64,000 nucleotides of DNA from an uncultured Bacteroidales bacterium (lineage in GTDB: Bacteria > Bacteroidota > Bacteroidia > Bacteroidales > F082). Below are positions 27,243-36,633 of the stretch, piece after piece; position 1 is the stretch's first letter; each line of letters opens with the position of its first letter. A program made the translations under genes and the position numbers. The DNA is taken from assembly GCA_946408345.1 (NCBI GenBank), contig CAMJRR010000002.1:1-64000 (forward strand). Reading direction: 5' to 3'. The notes under the pieces were generated by a model. It made no database searches. It was not told the DNA's origin and saw nothing but the letters and a program-made list of their open reading frames with translations.

Positions 27243-28454
27243 ATGAACGCAGTTAAAGACATCTCCATCGAAGCCTACGATTATCCCTTGCCTGATGACC
27301 GTATCGCCAAGTATCCCTTACCTGAGCGTGATGCATCAAAACTTTTAGTACTGAAAAACAATGAGATAAACGAATCTCAATTCAAGAATATTGGCGATTT
27401 TTTGCCCGAGAATGCTTTGTTGGTTTTCAATGAGACCAAAGTCATTCGTGCTCGCCTGCAATTCCACAAGGTGACAGGGTCACGCATCGAGGTGTTCTGC
27501 CTTGAGCCAGAAAAAGATTATCAATTGGCCTTTTCAGCATGTTCACCTGTAAGATGGAAATGCTTGATTGGCAATGCAAAACGTTGGAAAGAAGGCTTGC
27601 TTTCCATGGAATTGTCAGTGGGAGGGAAGCCAGTGGTTTTGAGTGCGGAACGCGTGGCTCAAAACGACCAATATGCTGAAATCGAGTTCTCATGGACACC
27701 GGAGGATTTGTCATTTGCCTCGGTTTTAGAGGCTGCGGGCGAGATTCCTTTGCCACCTTATCTGCACCGTGACGCCGAGCCTGACGACCGCGAGCGTTAC
27801 CAAACCGTTTTCGCCCGTTACGATGGTTCAGTGGCCGCGCCTACGGCTGGATTGCATTTCACTCAACCGCTTATTGCCGCTTTGCACAAGCAGGGCTTCA
27901 GCTTCGATGAAGTGACGTTACATGTAGGTGCGGGAACTTTCAAGCCCGTTTCCACGGATACCATCGGTGAACATGCCATGCACTCAGAAACGATTATTGT
28001 TCGCAAGTCGCTGATACAGAATTTGATTGATCAAATTGGGAAGCCTATCATTCCTGTGGGCACTACCAGTACCCGGACTTTGGAGAGTCTCTATTGGATA
28101 GGCGTGATGCTCAAAGAACAAGGCCTTGACTTGCGTCCTTTGCATGTGGAGCAATGGTTCCCATACGAAGAACATGAGCCTTTGTCGGCTGCTGAGGCCA
28201 TGCAGTTGGTTTTGAATTATCTTGGTCGTCACGGCTTAACCCGACTTGAAGCCAGCACTGCGCTGATGATTGCCCCATCCTATAAAATGCAAGTCATTAC
28301 CGGGTTGATTACAAATTTTCACCAACCCAAAAGCACTTTGTTGCTTTTGGTGTCGGTTCTTATTGGTGAACGCTGGAAAGATTGCTATCGTTTTGCCCTT
28401 GATCATGGTTTTCGCTTTTTGAGTTATGGCGATAGTTGTCTGTTTTTGCCATAA
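27243..28454 (+). CDS. queA: S-adenosylmethionine:tRNA ribosyltransferase-isomerase
   Basis: 403 residues from MNAVKDISIEAYDYPLP; the frame stays open far upstream, but this start follows the promoter box. QueA transfers the ribosyl part of SAM to preQ1 in tRNA to form epoxyqueuosine. Visible motifs: NETKVIRARL, APTAGLHFT, HVGAGTFKPV and TNFHQPKSTLL. It is longer than E. coli QueA, as usual in Bacteroidetes. Confidence 0.95.
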   Translation: MNAVKDISIEAYDYPLPDDRIAKYPLPERDASKLLVLKNNEINESQFKNIGDFLPENALLVFNETKVIRARLQFHKVTGSRIEVFCLEPEKDYQLAFSACSPVRWKCLIGNAKRWKEGLLSMELSVGGKPVVLSAERVAQNDQYAEIEFSWTPEDLSFASVLEAAGEIPLPPYLHRDAEPDDRERYQTVFARYDGSVAAPTAGLHFTQPLIAALHKQGFSFDEVTLHVGAGTFKPVSTDTIGEHAMHSETIIVRKSLIQNLIDQIGKPIIPVGTTSTRTLESLYWIGVMLKEQGLDLRPLHVEQWFPYEEHEPLSAAEAMQLVLNYLGRHGLTRLEASTALMIAPSYKMQVITGLITNFHQPKSTLLLLVSVLIGERWKDCYRFALDHGFRFLSYGDSCLFLP

Positions 28455-28511
28455 GTTTTGGAACGATTTTTGATAAAAAAGACTCGTAACAATCATTTAA
28501 ACTCTATCAAC

Positions 28512-28922
28512 ATGAAGAAATCCATCTTATTTGGTGCGTTGGCATTTTTTGCTGTAAGCGCCATGAGCATTCAGGATGCGAATGCACAAAACGAAGAGAA
28601 AGCTAAGGTCAAGAAAGTTGAATCGGTGAGCGAAAAGCAAGAAAAAGCCGTTCCAGTGAAGGTCGCACAAGAACCTGTGAAGAAGAAAGACGATTGCTGT
28701 GCCGAGAAGAAAGTGTCGTCTGAAAAGAAATCCGACTGCTGTGCCGAAAAGAAGGTGTCGGAGAAGAAGGACTCAAAAGAGTGCTGCGCTGACAAAAAAA
28801 TGAAGGAAGAAAAGAAAAATGTCAAAGCGGAAGGCAAGAGAGTGCGTCCGAAAGATGCCACGAAACCTGATACCAAGAGAACCAAAAAGGCATCGGTGAA
28901 ATCCTCCAAGACCGAGAATTAA
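28512..28922 (+). CDS. Secreted Lys-rich protein with Cys-Cys repeats
   Basis: 136 residues. A signal peptide (MKKSILFGALAFFAVSAMS, cleavage near ANA) is followed by a Lys/Glu-rich mature part with three repeats of a Cys-Cys pair: DDCCAEKKVSSEKK, SDCCAEKKVSEKK and KECCADKK. The C-terminus is Lys/Arg/Thr-rich without cysteines. It is probably unfolded or metal-binding in the periplasm; I recognise no family. It lies 57 bp after queA and is followed by a strong terminator. Confidence 0.7.
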   Translation: MKKSILFGALAFFAVSAMSIQDANAQNEEKAKVKKVESVSEKQEKAVPVKVAQEPVKKKDDCCAEKKVSSEKKSDCCAEKKVSEKKDSKECCADKKMKEEKKNVKAEGKRVRPKDATKPDTKRTKKASVKSSKTEN

Positions 28923-28940
28923 TCGGAATTCTGTTCATAG

Positions 28941-29004
28941 AAAAAGACCGCTTATCTCATTCCTAGGCTTTGCCAAAAGGAATCTATAAGCGGTCTCTTT
29001 TGTT
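28941..29004. terminator. Bidirectional terminator
   Basis: GACCGCTTAT (28,946-28,955) pairs with ATAAGCGGTC (28,986-28,995), with an inner ATTCC/GGAAT pair, A-rich on the left and T-rich on the right. It serves the convergent Cys-rich protein and polyprenyl synthase genes. Confidence 0.8.
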
Positions 29005-29015
29005 TTCTTGCTGCA

Positions 29016-29987
29016 TTATTTCTTTCTTCCCGAAAGCAGCTCGGCATAAGTGCGGAGGTGCTTTTTCTTTTCTTCGGGTAGGTCAATGGCTGATAGAGCT
29101 TCAATACCTATGCGGTCATAATCAAGCATAACCTGCTCGACAGCCTCTTTCACATGGAGACGATCGTATATGGATTGTACTTCTTCGATTTTCTCTTCCT
29201 CGTCATGGTCCATGCGGAGGGTGAAAAGGTGTTCGAGGCGTTTTCTGTCTTTTTCAGAAGCCAATTCCAAAGCCTTTAAATAAAGGTAGGTCTTCTTATT
29301 GTCAGCGATGTCGCCGCCATGACGTTTGCCGAATACTGCCACGTCACTGTATAGGTCAAGGATGTCGTCTTGCAGTTGGAAACTCATTCCTATGTTGATG
29401 CCGAAGTCGTATAGATGCTGGATGTCGGCCTCATTTGCACCTGCTACAGTGGCACCCATTTGCAAGGCGGTAGCTAATAGTACCGCTGTTTTCAGACGGA
29501 TCATCTCAAGGTACTCAGGTATGGTCACATTGCCGAGGGTCTCGAAGTTGAGGTCCATCTGCTGACCTTCGCAAATCTCTATGGCTACCTTGCCCAATTG
29601 TTTCGCAAGTTCTGCACCTTTCATTGGCTTCAGCGCATATTGGAAAGCCATCGCCAGCATGGCATCGCCAGAGAGGATGGCAATGTCGGCGTTCCATTTC
29701 TGATAAACAGTCTCCTTGCCACGGCGCAATGGGGCTTTATCCATGATGTCGTCGTGGATGAGGGTGAAGTTGTGGAAGGTCTCCAAGGCCAAGGCAGGCC
29801 AAAGGGCTTGTTGCTCGTCACCGTCAAACATCTCATTGGCCAAGAGACAGAGCACGGGGCGAAGGCGCTTGCCGCTTTGCAGAAGGGTATAGGAAATCGG
29901 TTCGTATAATTCTTTCGGTTGACCGTTGAGGTTGGTTTGCGCCAAAAAGTCGGCGAAATCCTGTTGCAGTTGCTTGATTTTTTCCAT
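29016..29987 (-). CDS. Polyprenyl diphosphate synthase (trans-isoprenyl type)
   Basis: 323 residues. It condenses IPP with allylic diphosphates for quinone or undecaprenyl precursors. The first aspartate-rich motif is LIHDDIMDKAPLRRG, the second is LQDDILDLYSD, and the early GKRLRPVLCLLA segment is the substrate-binding GKR motif. The short-chain subtype (farnesyl or geranylgeranyl) cannot be fixed from sequence by eye. Confidence 0.92.
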   Translation of the reverse strand: MEKIKQLQQDFADFLAQTNLNGQPKELYEPISYTLLQSGKRLRPVLCLLANEMFDGDEQQALWPALALETFHNFTLIHDDIMDKAPLRRGKETVYQKWNADIAILSGDAMLAMAFQYALKPMKGAELAKQLGKVAIEICEGQQMDLNFETLGNVTIPEYLEMIRLKTAVLLATALQMGATVAGANEADIQHLYDFGINIGMSFQLQDDILDLYSDVAVFGKRHGGDIADNKKTYLYLKALELASEKDRKRLEHLFTLRMDHDEEEKIEEVQSIYDRLHVKEAVEQVMLDYDRIGIEALSAIDLPEEKKKHLRTYAELLSGRKK

Positions 29988-30161
29988 GAAAGTGTGGTTT
30001 TAGTGATGCAAAAGTAAAGAATTATTCCTGTTTGAGCAATTTTGGAGCGAAATTTGCAGTTTTGTTTTATTGACGCGAAACTTCGGGACAACGAGACTAC
30101 GGGTCGTGCCGCGAAGTCACGAAGTCACGTGCCCAGAAGTCAAATGATCAACAGAAAACCT

Positions 30162-31232
30162 ATGAAATACCTCCGATTGATTCCCGTGTTGTTGCTCGGT
30201 GCAATGCTGACCGCCTGCAACACGACCAAGAAACTCTATGAAGCCCAAGAATATGACCAGGTCATCCAGCGTCTGGCACCTGACATCTGCGATGGCGACA
30301 TGAATGCCAGCCGTATCAATATGGTGGCAGCATCCTATCACAAGGCTAACCAAGCCGACCATGAGCGCATCCAGACTTTGAAAGCCATGGGTCAACCCGA
30401 TGTGTGGCCTGAGATCTATCAGCGGTATTGCAGCATGAAAGGGCGTAATGATGCCCTATCGTGTTTCCCGACCAAAGTCAAAAACGGCATAAACTATGTG
30501 AAACTCGACCTTGATGACGACATGAATGTTGCCCGTAGCAAGGCGGAAAGTTTCTTGGTGGCAAAAATCAACCAATTGCTTACCACAGGGACGAAAGAAA
30601 ATGGGCAAGAAGCAATGAAATATGTTGTGCAACTCGCGAGGACAAATAAGGATAATCCAAATATTTCGAGATTCGTCATGAGGTCTTCGCTTTGTTTTGG
30701 TGATGCTGTGTTCATCGGTTTTGGCAATGCAAGCGATTTCACTTTGCCTCGGGAATTTAAGGCGACAGTGCTTGCTTTTGATACGGGTGAACTCCCAACC
30801 TATAATACTTTTCTTACCGAATGGGATCGAAAGCTTTTTATCATGTATTCAGTTGGTGCTGTGGTGGATGAGGTGAAAATATCCCCAGTCCGACTTGATG
30901 AAGTGACCTTTAAGGAAACCAATAAAGGAAAAACCGTTAATGTAACAGATCACTCTCAGAACAAGAGTGTTATTATTAAGGGGCATATTGTCATGGAATG
31001 TGTGAGTTGCAGCATTAGGAATGATGACGAGCCAATGTATTCGATACCCTTTGAGGTGACCTCCACCTTCAAGAACGACTACACCACCATCAAGGGCGAC
31101 CGCGATGCGTGTTCTGCGGAAACCTTGAGCCGCTTGGACAACCATTCCGTGCCCGTCCCGACGGACGAGAGTATGTTGATTGATGCCGCGCGACAATTGA
31201 ATGATTTGATTGCTACTGAGTTGAAGAAATAG
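30162..31232 (+). CDS. Lipoprotein of unknown function
   Basis: 356 residues from MKYLRLIPVLLLGAMLTAC, a lipoprotein signal peptide with lipobox LTAC; upstream in-frame codons would precede it with polar residues. The mature N-terminus (KKLYEAQEYDQVIQRLAPDICDG) looks like a TPR-like helical pair; the C-terminal half is beta-rich. No family recognised. Its 3' end overlaps the end of the convergent DUF4296 gene by 20 bp. Confidence 0.75.
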   Translation: MKYLRLIPVLLLGAMLTACNTTKKLYEAQEYDQVIQRLAPDICDGDMNASRINMVAASYHKANQADHERIQTLKAMGQPDVWPEIYQRYCSMKGRNDALSCFPTKVKNGINYVKLDLDDDMNVARSKAESFLVAKINQLLTTGTKENGQEAMKYVVQLARTNKDNPNISRFVMRSSLCFGDAVFIGFGNASDFTLPREFKATVLAFDTGELPTYNTFLTEWDRKLFIMYSVGAVVDEVKISPVRLDEVTFKETNKGKTVNVTDHSQNKSVIIKGHIVMECVSCSIRNDDEPMYSIPFEVTSTFKNDYTTIKGDRDACSAETLSRLDNHSVPVPTDESMLIDAARQLNDLIATELKK

Positions 31233-31602
31233 TTTGCTCTTTCGTCAATCGCTGCATGACTGAATCCATAATCTTCTCCAGCTCAGCGGGGCGTTCGGTG
31301 TAATACTTGAGGTTTTGCTCAAAAATGCTGTCCGTAATGCCATAATGCTCAAAGAGCTGTGCGTAATAATCCCTTGACATTTTGACATAATCCTTAGGGA
31401 TGATTTTGATGGTGTCGTTAGGCTCTTGTTCCCGTTCCTGAGATTTCTGATAGTTGATGTCAGCTTCGATGATTTGTACGTCGGTCATGATGTTGATCAT
31501 CTCTTGTTCGCTGAGCAGCCGTTCGGGTATAAAGCCTTTGTCCTTGTGACCGCAAGCGATCGCAAGGACAAAAAGCAGTGATAATAATACTAATCGTTTC
31601 AT
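31213..31602 (-). CDS. DUF4296 family lipoprotein
   Basis: 129 residues with lipobox IACG and the DUF4296 pattern: IPERLLSEQEMINIMTDVQIIEA followed by FEHYGITDSIFEQNLKYY. It is a small helical, Bacteroidetes-specific lipoprotein of unknown function. It lies just downstream of recQ on the same strand (6 bp gap). Confidence 0.85.
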   Translation of the reverse strand: MKRLVLLSLLFVLAIACGHKDKGFIPERLLSEQEMINIMTDVQIIEADINYQKSQEREQEPNDTIKIIPKDYVKMSRDYYAQLFEHYGITDSIFEQNLKYYTERPAELEKIMDSVMQRLTKEQTISSTQ

Positions 31603-31608
31603 TTTGAA

Positions 31609-33816
31609 TCAATTGCCGACATCCGACAAGAACTTGATACGCATCAATCGGACTTCTTCCTCTTGGTATTCATCCTCTCCCAACTCTTGGAGGGCGGCCT
31701 GCACGTCGTCTGATTCGGCCTCGTGGAAGTAATCAAGGATGTCTTGCTGGTGATAGATGTCGATATTGTCCTCAATGTAATAGTTGATGTCTAAGTGGGT
31801 GCCACTCGACACGATACTCTCGATTTCCGAAAGCAGTTCGTCGAATTCCAAGCCTTTGCCATAGGCGATGTCTTCCAGCGGAATCTTCTTATCGATGTTT
31901 TGGATGATACCAATTTTCAGCGCGGAGTTGTTGACCACCGACTTCACTACCATGTCGTTGGGACGGGTGATTTCGTTCTCCTCCACATATTCCTTGATGA
32001 GCTTGATGAAGGGTTCACCGAATTTCTCTGCTTTGCCCGCGCCCACGCCTGCGATTTGAGTCATCTCTTCTTTGGTGATGGGGTATTGGATGGCCATGTC
32101 CTCCAACGAGGGGTCCTGGAAGATGACGAAAGGCGGCAGACCGTTCTGTTTGGCGATGGTCTTGCGCAGGTCTTTCAGCAAGGCGAAGAGGGTCTTGTCG
32201 GCACCACCGTCCTTGTTGGCGCCCAAGGCTGCCATGGTCTCCGGATCATCTTCATCGGAGTTCTCGTAGTCATGGTCTTTGACGAGCATGATGGTGTAAG
32301 GCTTCTTGATGAAAGTCTTGCCCTCTTTAGTGATTTTCAGGATGCCGTAGTTCTCAATGTCCTTCGACAAAAGCTTGTGAACTAAGGCTTGACGGATGAC
32401 AGCAGTCCAATACTTGTCGTCATGCTCGTCGCCAGCACCAAAGAACTCGTTGTTTTCTTGTTTGGCCGCCTTGATGTCGCCAGTGAGCTTACCAGCAAGC
32501 AGCTCGGCGATATGTTTGGTCTTAAAGAGTTGCTTGGTTTCTTCAACGGCTTCCAAAACGAGCTTGAGATCTTCCTTGCCATCGAATTTTTCCTTGGGTG
32601 AGCGGCAGTTGTCGCATGAGCCGCAGTTCTCCTTGTTGTATTCTTCTCCGAAATAGTGGAGGAGGAGTCTGTGACGACAAACTGCTGATTCGGCGTAAGT
32701 TACTGTTTCGTTCAATAACTCTCTGGCAATCTCCTGTTCGGCGACGTTCTTGCCTTTGTTGAACTTCTCCAACTTGTGTATGTCCTCGTAGTCGTAGAAG
32801 GCGATGCAGTTGCCCTCGCCGCCGTCGCGACCCGCACGACCAGTCTCTTGATAGTAGCCTTCAAGGCTCTTCGGAATGTCGTGGTGGATAACGAAACGCA
32901 CGTCAGGCTTGTCGATGCCCATGCCGAAGGCTATGGTTGCTACGATGACGTCAACTTCCTCCATGAGGAACTTGTCTTGGTTCTCCTTACGTGTCTGACT
33001 GTCCAAACCGGCATGGTAGGGAAGGGCGCGAATGCCATTGATGGAAAGCGTCTCGGCCAATTCTTCCACTTTCTTGCGGCTGAGGCAGTACACGATGCCC
33101 GACTTGCCCGGGTTCTGTTTGATGTATTTGATGATGTCCTTGATGACGTCCTTGGTCTTCGGCCTTACTTCGTAATAAAGGTTGGGGCGGTCGAACGACG
33201 ACTTGAAGACCTTGGCATCCATGATCTCAAGGTTCTTCATGATGTCGTTTTGCACCTTAACGGTGGCGGTAGCAGTCAAGGCAATGATGGGAAGGGTTTC
33301 GTCAATGGAGTTGATGATGGGACGCAGACGGCGGTATTCAGGACGGAAGTCGTGACCCCACTCTGATATGCAGTGCGCCTCGTCGATGGCGACAAAGGAA
33401 ATCTTGAGGCCCCGTAGGAATTCGGTCGTCTCTTCTTTGGTGAGCGACTCGGGCGCCACGTAGAGCAGTTTGGTTTTACCGCTCTTCAGGTCTTCTTTCA
33501 CCTCAAGTAGCTCAGCTTTCGAGAGTGATGAGTTCATTACATGGGCAATACCCAACTCGGTGCCGAAGTTGCGAATCATGTCGACTTGGTTCTTCATCAG
33601 GGCGATGAGTGGTGAAACGACGATGGCCGTGCCTTTCGACATTAATGCAGGTAGCTGATAGCACAGCGACTTACCACCACCTGTGGGCATCAGTACGAAG
33701 GTGTTGTTGCCGGCAAGGATGCTTTTGATGATCTCTTCCTGATTCCCTTTGAACTGGTCGAAACCAAAAACATTTTTCAACAACTTGTGAATCTCAAGGT
33801 CTGCTTTTTTTGCCAT
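31609..33816 (-). CDS. recQ: ATP-dependent DNA helicase RecQ
   Basis: 735 residues from MAKKADLEIHKLLKNVFG; a longer open frame upstream would overlap the promoter region. It is a 3'-5' SF2 helicase for DNA repair. Motif I is MPTGGGKSLC, motif II AIDEAHCISEWGHDFRPEY, motif VI QETGRAGRDG. The RQC zinc-binding cysteines follow (CRHRLLLHYFG and CGSCDNC). An HRDC-like helical domain lies near the C-terminus (PFVIFQDPSLEDMA). Divergent from kdsD. Confidence 0.96.
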   Translation of the reverse strand: MAKKADLEIHKLLKNVFGFDQFKGNQEEIIKSILAGNNTFVLMPTGGGKSLCYQLPALMSKGTAIVVSPLIALMKNQVDMIRNFGTELGIAHVMNSSLSKAELLEVKEDLKSGKTKLLYVAPESLTKEETTEFLRGLKISFVAIDEAHCISEWGHDFRPEYRRLRPIINSIDETLPIIALTATATVKVQNDIMKNLEIMDAKVFKSSFDRPNLYYEVRPKTKDVIKDIIKYIKQNPGKSGIVYCLSRKKVEELAETLSINGIRALPYHAGLDSQTRKENQDKFLMEEVDVIVATIAFGMGIDKPDVRFVIHHDIPKSLEGYYQETGRAGRDGGEGNCIAFYDYEDIHKLEKFNKGKNVAEQEIARELLNETVTYAESAVCRHRLLLHYFGEEYNKENCGSCDNCRSPKEKFDGKEDLKLVLEAVEETKQLFKTKHIAELLAGKLTGDIKAAKQENNEFFGAGDEHDDKYWTAVIRQALVHKLLSKDIENYGILKITKEGKTFIKKPYTIMLVKDHDYENSDEDDPETMAALGANKDGGADKTLFALLKDLRKTIAKQNGLPPFVIFQDPSLEDMAIQYPITKEEMTQIAGVGAGKAEKFGEPFIKLIKEYVEENEITRPNDMVVKSVVNNSALKIGIIQNIDKKIPLEDIAYGKGLEFDELLSEIESIVSSGTHLDINYYIEDNIDIYHQQDILDYFHEAESDDVQAALQELGEDEYQEEEVRLMRIKFLSDVGN

Positions 33817-33920
33817 TCTTATCTCCTTTTGGTATTGTCCGAATTTTTGCGTTACTTTGCAATCTGTTTTGAAAAACTGCGTTATTGCCAAAGAGAGTTT
33901 TTCTCCCCAATCAGCAAAGA

Positions 33921-33928
33921 CAAAGTTA
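33921..33928 (-). promoter_or_regulatory. -7 box for recQ
   Basis: CAAAGTTA reads as TAACTTTG on the minus strand, about 105 bp upstream of the recQ start, within the 153-bp divergent space with kdsD. Confidence 0.45.
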
Positions 33929-33969
33929 TAGCATTTCACCCATACCGCGCAAGAATTTTTTGAGAAAAA

Positions 33970-34935
33970 ATGAAAAAAAACGAAGAAATAATTCAATTTG
34001 CTACTCAAATAATTGAAAATGAAGCGAGTGCAATCAATGGCCTAAAGGCAAAATTGGACGATGATTTTGTTGAAGTCGTGGAATTGATTCTTGAAAACAA
34101 AGGAAATCTGGTGTTTTCGGGGATTGGGAAGAGTGCCATTATTGCCCAAAAGATTGTGGCGACAATGAATTCGACGGGCACAACATCGGTGTTTATGCAT
34201 GCTGCCGATGCCATCCATGGTGACTTGGGCATAGTCCGCGAGGGTGATATTGTAGTGATTCTTTCGAAAAGTGGCGAGACGCCTGAAATCAAGGTGCTGG
34301 TGCCACTCATCAAGTTGCGGGGCAACAAAATTGTGGCCATGGTGGGCAATCGGCATTCATATCTCGCATCACAAGCTGACTTTATCCTTGACGTGGCTGT
34401 GGATGAGGAAGCTATTCCGGGTAGTCTTGCGCCAACGAGTAGCACGACGGCGCAGTTGGTCATGGGCGACGCGCTTGCATTAATATTAATGAGGTGTCGA
34501 GGTTTCTCCACGGAGGATTTTGCTAAGTTCCACCCTGGAGGTGCCTTGGGCAAACAACTTTATCTCCGCGTGAAAGACTTGTATATTAGGAACGAGCGCC
34601 CAGAAGTCGGGCCTGACGATAGCCTTACTCGTGTCATCATCGAGATGACCCACAAACGCTTGGGTGCCACAGTGGTGATGCAGGAAGGACAATTGTTGGG
34701 CATCATCACCGATGGAGATTTGCGTCGGATGTTAATGAAGTACCCCAATACCGAGCAGGTGAAGGCCTCTCAAATCATGACTTCCCACCCCAAGACTATT
34801 GAAGAGGAGGCTTTGGTGGTGGATGCCTTGCACAAAATGCGGGAAAACAGTATCACACAATTGCCAGTGATTCATGATGGTAAATATTTGGGAATTATAC
34901 ATTTGCATGATATATTGAAGGAAGGAATTTTTTGA
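33970..34935 (+). CDS. kdsD: D-arabinose 5-phosphate isomerase
   Basis: 321 residues. It converts ribulose 5-phosphate to arabinose 5-phosphate, the first step to Kdo for lipopolysaccharide. An N-terminal SIS domain shows LVFSGIGKSAIIAQKI, ILSKSGETPEI and the LAPTSSTTAQLVMGDALA block, followed by KFHPGGALGK and two CBS domains. The lptB gene follows 36 bp later, a usual LPS-assembly neighbourhood. Confidence 0.95.
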   Translation: MKKNEEIIQFATQIIENEASAINGLKAKLDDDFVEVVELILENKGNLVFSGIGKSAIIAQKIVATMNSTGTTSVFMHAADAIHGDLGIVREGDIVVILSKSGETPEIKVLVPLIKLRGNKIVAMVGNRHSYLASQADFILDVAVDEEAIPGSLAPTSSTTAQLVMGDALALILMRCRGFSTEDFAKFHPGGALGKQLYLRVKDLYIRNERPEVGPDDSLTRVIIEMTHKRLGATVVMQEGQLLGIITDGDLRRMLMKYPNTEQVKASQIMTSHPKTIEEEALVVDALHKMRENSITQLPVIHDGKYLGIIHLHDILKEGIF

Positions 34936-34971
34936 ATTGAGAATTAAGAATTGATAATTGATAATGCAAAG

Positions 34972-35709
34972 ATGAAGCTGAGAACTGAAGATTTGGTGAA
35001 AAAGTACGGTCAGCGCACCGTGGTCAATAAGGTTAATGTCGAACTCGAACAAGGGGAGATTGTCGGCCTGCTGGGACCCAACGGGGCAGGTAAGACGACC
35101 ACGTTCTATATGGTGGTGGGGCTTATCAAGCCTTATTCTGGCAAGGTTTTCCTTGAAGATCAGGATATCTCGCCTTTGCCCATGTACAAACGAGCACAAA
35201 TTGGCATCGGTTATCTGGCACAAGAGGCTTCCGTGTTCCGTCAGATGAGCGTGGAGGACAACATCGCTTCGGTGATGCAGTTCAAGAAGGGACTGACTAA
35301 GGAGCAACAAGCTGAGAAGTTGGAGGGACTGCTCGATGAGTTTGGCTTGCAGCATGTGCGTAAGAGTAAGGGCATACAGCTTTCTGGTGGTGAGCGCCGC
35401 CGCACTGAGATTGCCCGTGCTTTGGCCGTCGACCCTAACTTCATTCTTCTTGACGAGCCTTTTGCGGGTGTCGATCCCATTGCCGTAGAGGACATCCAAC
35501 GCATCATCTTTAAGTTGAAACGGAAAAATATCGGTGTGCTCATCACCGACCACAACGTGCACGAGACATTGAGTATCACCGACCGCGCCTATCTGCTTTT
35601 TGATGGTCAAGTGCTGATGTCGGGCTCACCCGAGACACTTGCCGCTGATGAACACGTCCGCGACGTGTATCTTGGGCATAATTTCATTTTGCACAAGAAG
35701 GAGTTGTAG
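34972..35709 (+). CDS. lptB: LPS export ABC transporter ATP-binding protein
   Basis: 245 residues from MKLRTEDLVKKYG; an in-frame ATG seven codons upstream is possible. LptB powers LPS extraction by LptFG. Walker A is GLLGPNGAGKTT, the signature is IQLSGGERRRTEIARAL, Walker B ILLDEPFAGVDP and the H-loop ITDHNVHETL, which with FAGVDPIAV is characteristic of LptB. Follows kdsD. Confidence 0.96.
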   Translation: MKLRTEDLVKKYGQRTVVNKVNVELEQGEIVGLLGPNGAGKTTTFYMVVGLIKPYSGKVFLEDQDISPLPMYKRAQIGIGYLAQEASVFRQMSVEDNIASVMQFKKGLTKEQQAEKLEGLLDEFGLQHVRKSKGIQLSGGERRRTEIARALAVDPNFILLDEPFAGVDPIAVEDIQRIIFKLKRKNIGVLITDHNVHETLSITDRAYLLFDGQVLMSGSPETLAADEHVRDVYLGHNFILHKKEL

Positions 35710-35839
35710 GAAGTTCCTTTTGGGATTGGAGTCAATTTTCAAATTTAACTTGCGGCGGCAAACAACGTTTACGAACCGTAAACGTCACAAGCCGCCGCAT
35801 TTTGATAGTTGTTATTACCTCATTCCCGAAGGAAATATT

Positions 35840-36553
35840 TTATTCCATTTTACTCGCGAAGAATATTGACATCAAAATGTATAGTACCATCAATAAAGGC
35901 AGAGCAGCCAAGTGGAAGATGGCAAGACTTACTACTGCAATTATCAAGAAAATCCATCTTACTTCGTTGCCTTTCCATTTCGCTGATTTCATCTTGAACG
36001 AGAAAAAGCGTAAATTGCTCACCATCAAGAAGGAGAAAAAGAGCGTGATGCCTAAACAGGCCCAATATCCCATGCTCCCATCAGTGAGATGACCCAGCTG
36101 GCGGAGTGCCAAGGGCAGTGAGGTGATGAAGATAGCCATGCCTGGGGCAGGGAGGCCACGGAAAGTGGTTGTCTGTGTATCATCAATGTTGAATTTGGCC
36201 AAACGGATGGCTGCGAAGATTGGTAGCAGGAAGGCCAAACATGGCAACACATCAACACTGAAAAGGACGAACGAAGGCAGGTCAGCGGCACGATCCATCA
36301 ACCAGCACATGATAAATCCAGGTGCCACACCAAATGAAACCACATCGGAAAGTGAATCCAAATCGGCACCGATAGGAGAATGTGCCTTGAGAAGACGTGC
36401 GGTAAATCCATCCAAGAAGTCGAAAAGACCCGCAACGAGAATCATGACGGCTGCCTTGATGGGCATGTTCTCGGTGAGAAACAAAATCGACAGGCAGCCA
36501 GATACAAGGTTGCCACAAGTAAGTAGGTTGGGGAGATGGCGCTTGATGTTCAT
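35840..36553 (-). CDS. pssA: CDP-diacylglycerol-serine O-phosphatidyltransferase
   Basis: 237 residues, an integral membrane protein of phosphatidylethanolamine synthesis. The CDP-alcohol phosphotransferase motif DG-x2-AR-x8-G-x3-D-x3-D is complete (FDFLDGFTARLLKAHSPIG then ADLDSLSD). Several hydrophobic helices follow. Divergent from murF-alr, sharing a palindromic promoter region. Confidence 0.94.
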   Translation of the reverse strand: MNIKRHLPNLLTCGNLVSGCLSILFLTENMPIKAAVMILVAGLFDFLDGFTARLLKAHSPIGADLDSLSDVVSFGVAPGFIMCWLMDRAADLPSFVLFSVDVLPCLAFLLPIFAAIRLAKFNIDDTQTTTFRGLPAPGMAIFITSLPLALRQLGHLTDGSMGYWACLGITLFFSFLMVSNLRFFSFKMKSAKWKGNEVRWIFLIIAVVSLAIFHLAALPLLMVLYILMSIFFASKME

Positions 36554-36575
36554 ATTGTCACTTTTTTCTATTGCG

Positions 36576-36611
36576 CAAAGATACTGCTTTTTTGGAAAAG
36601 CAGTATCTTTG
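36576..36611. promoter_or_regulatory. Perfect 16-bp palindrome holding divergent -7 boxes
   Basis: CAAAGATACTGCTTTT (36,576-36,591) is the exact complement of the sequence at 36,596-36,611 with a 4-nt TTGG centre. Each outer arm ends in TATCTTTG on its own strand, so the palindrome carries a -7 box toward pssA (22 bp away) and one toward murF-alr (22 bp away). Confidence 0.65.
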
Positions 36612-36633
36612 CAAGAAATTTGAGCAGAATTCC

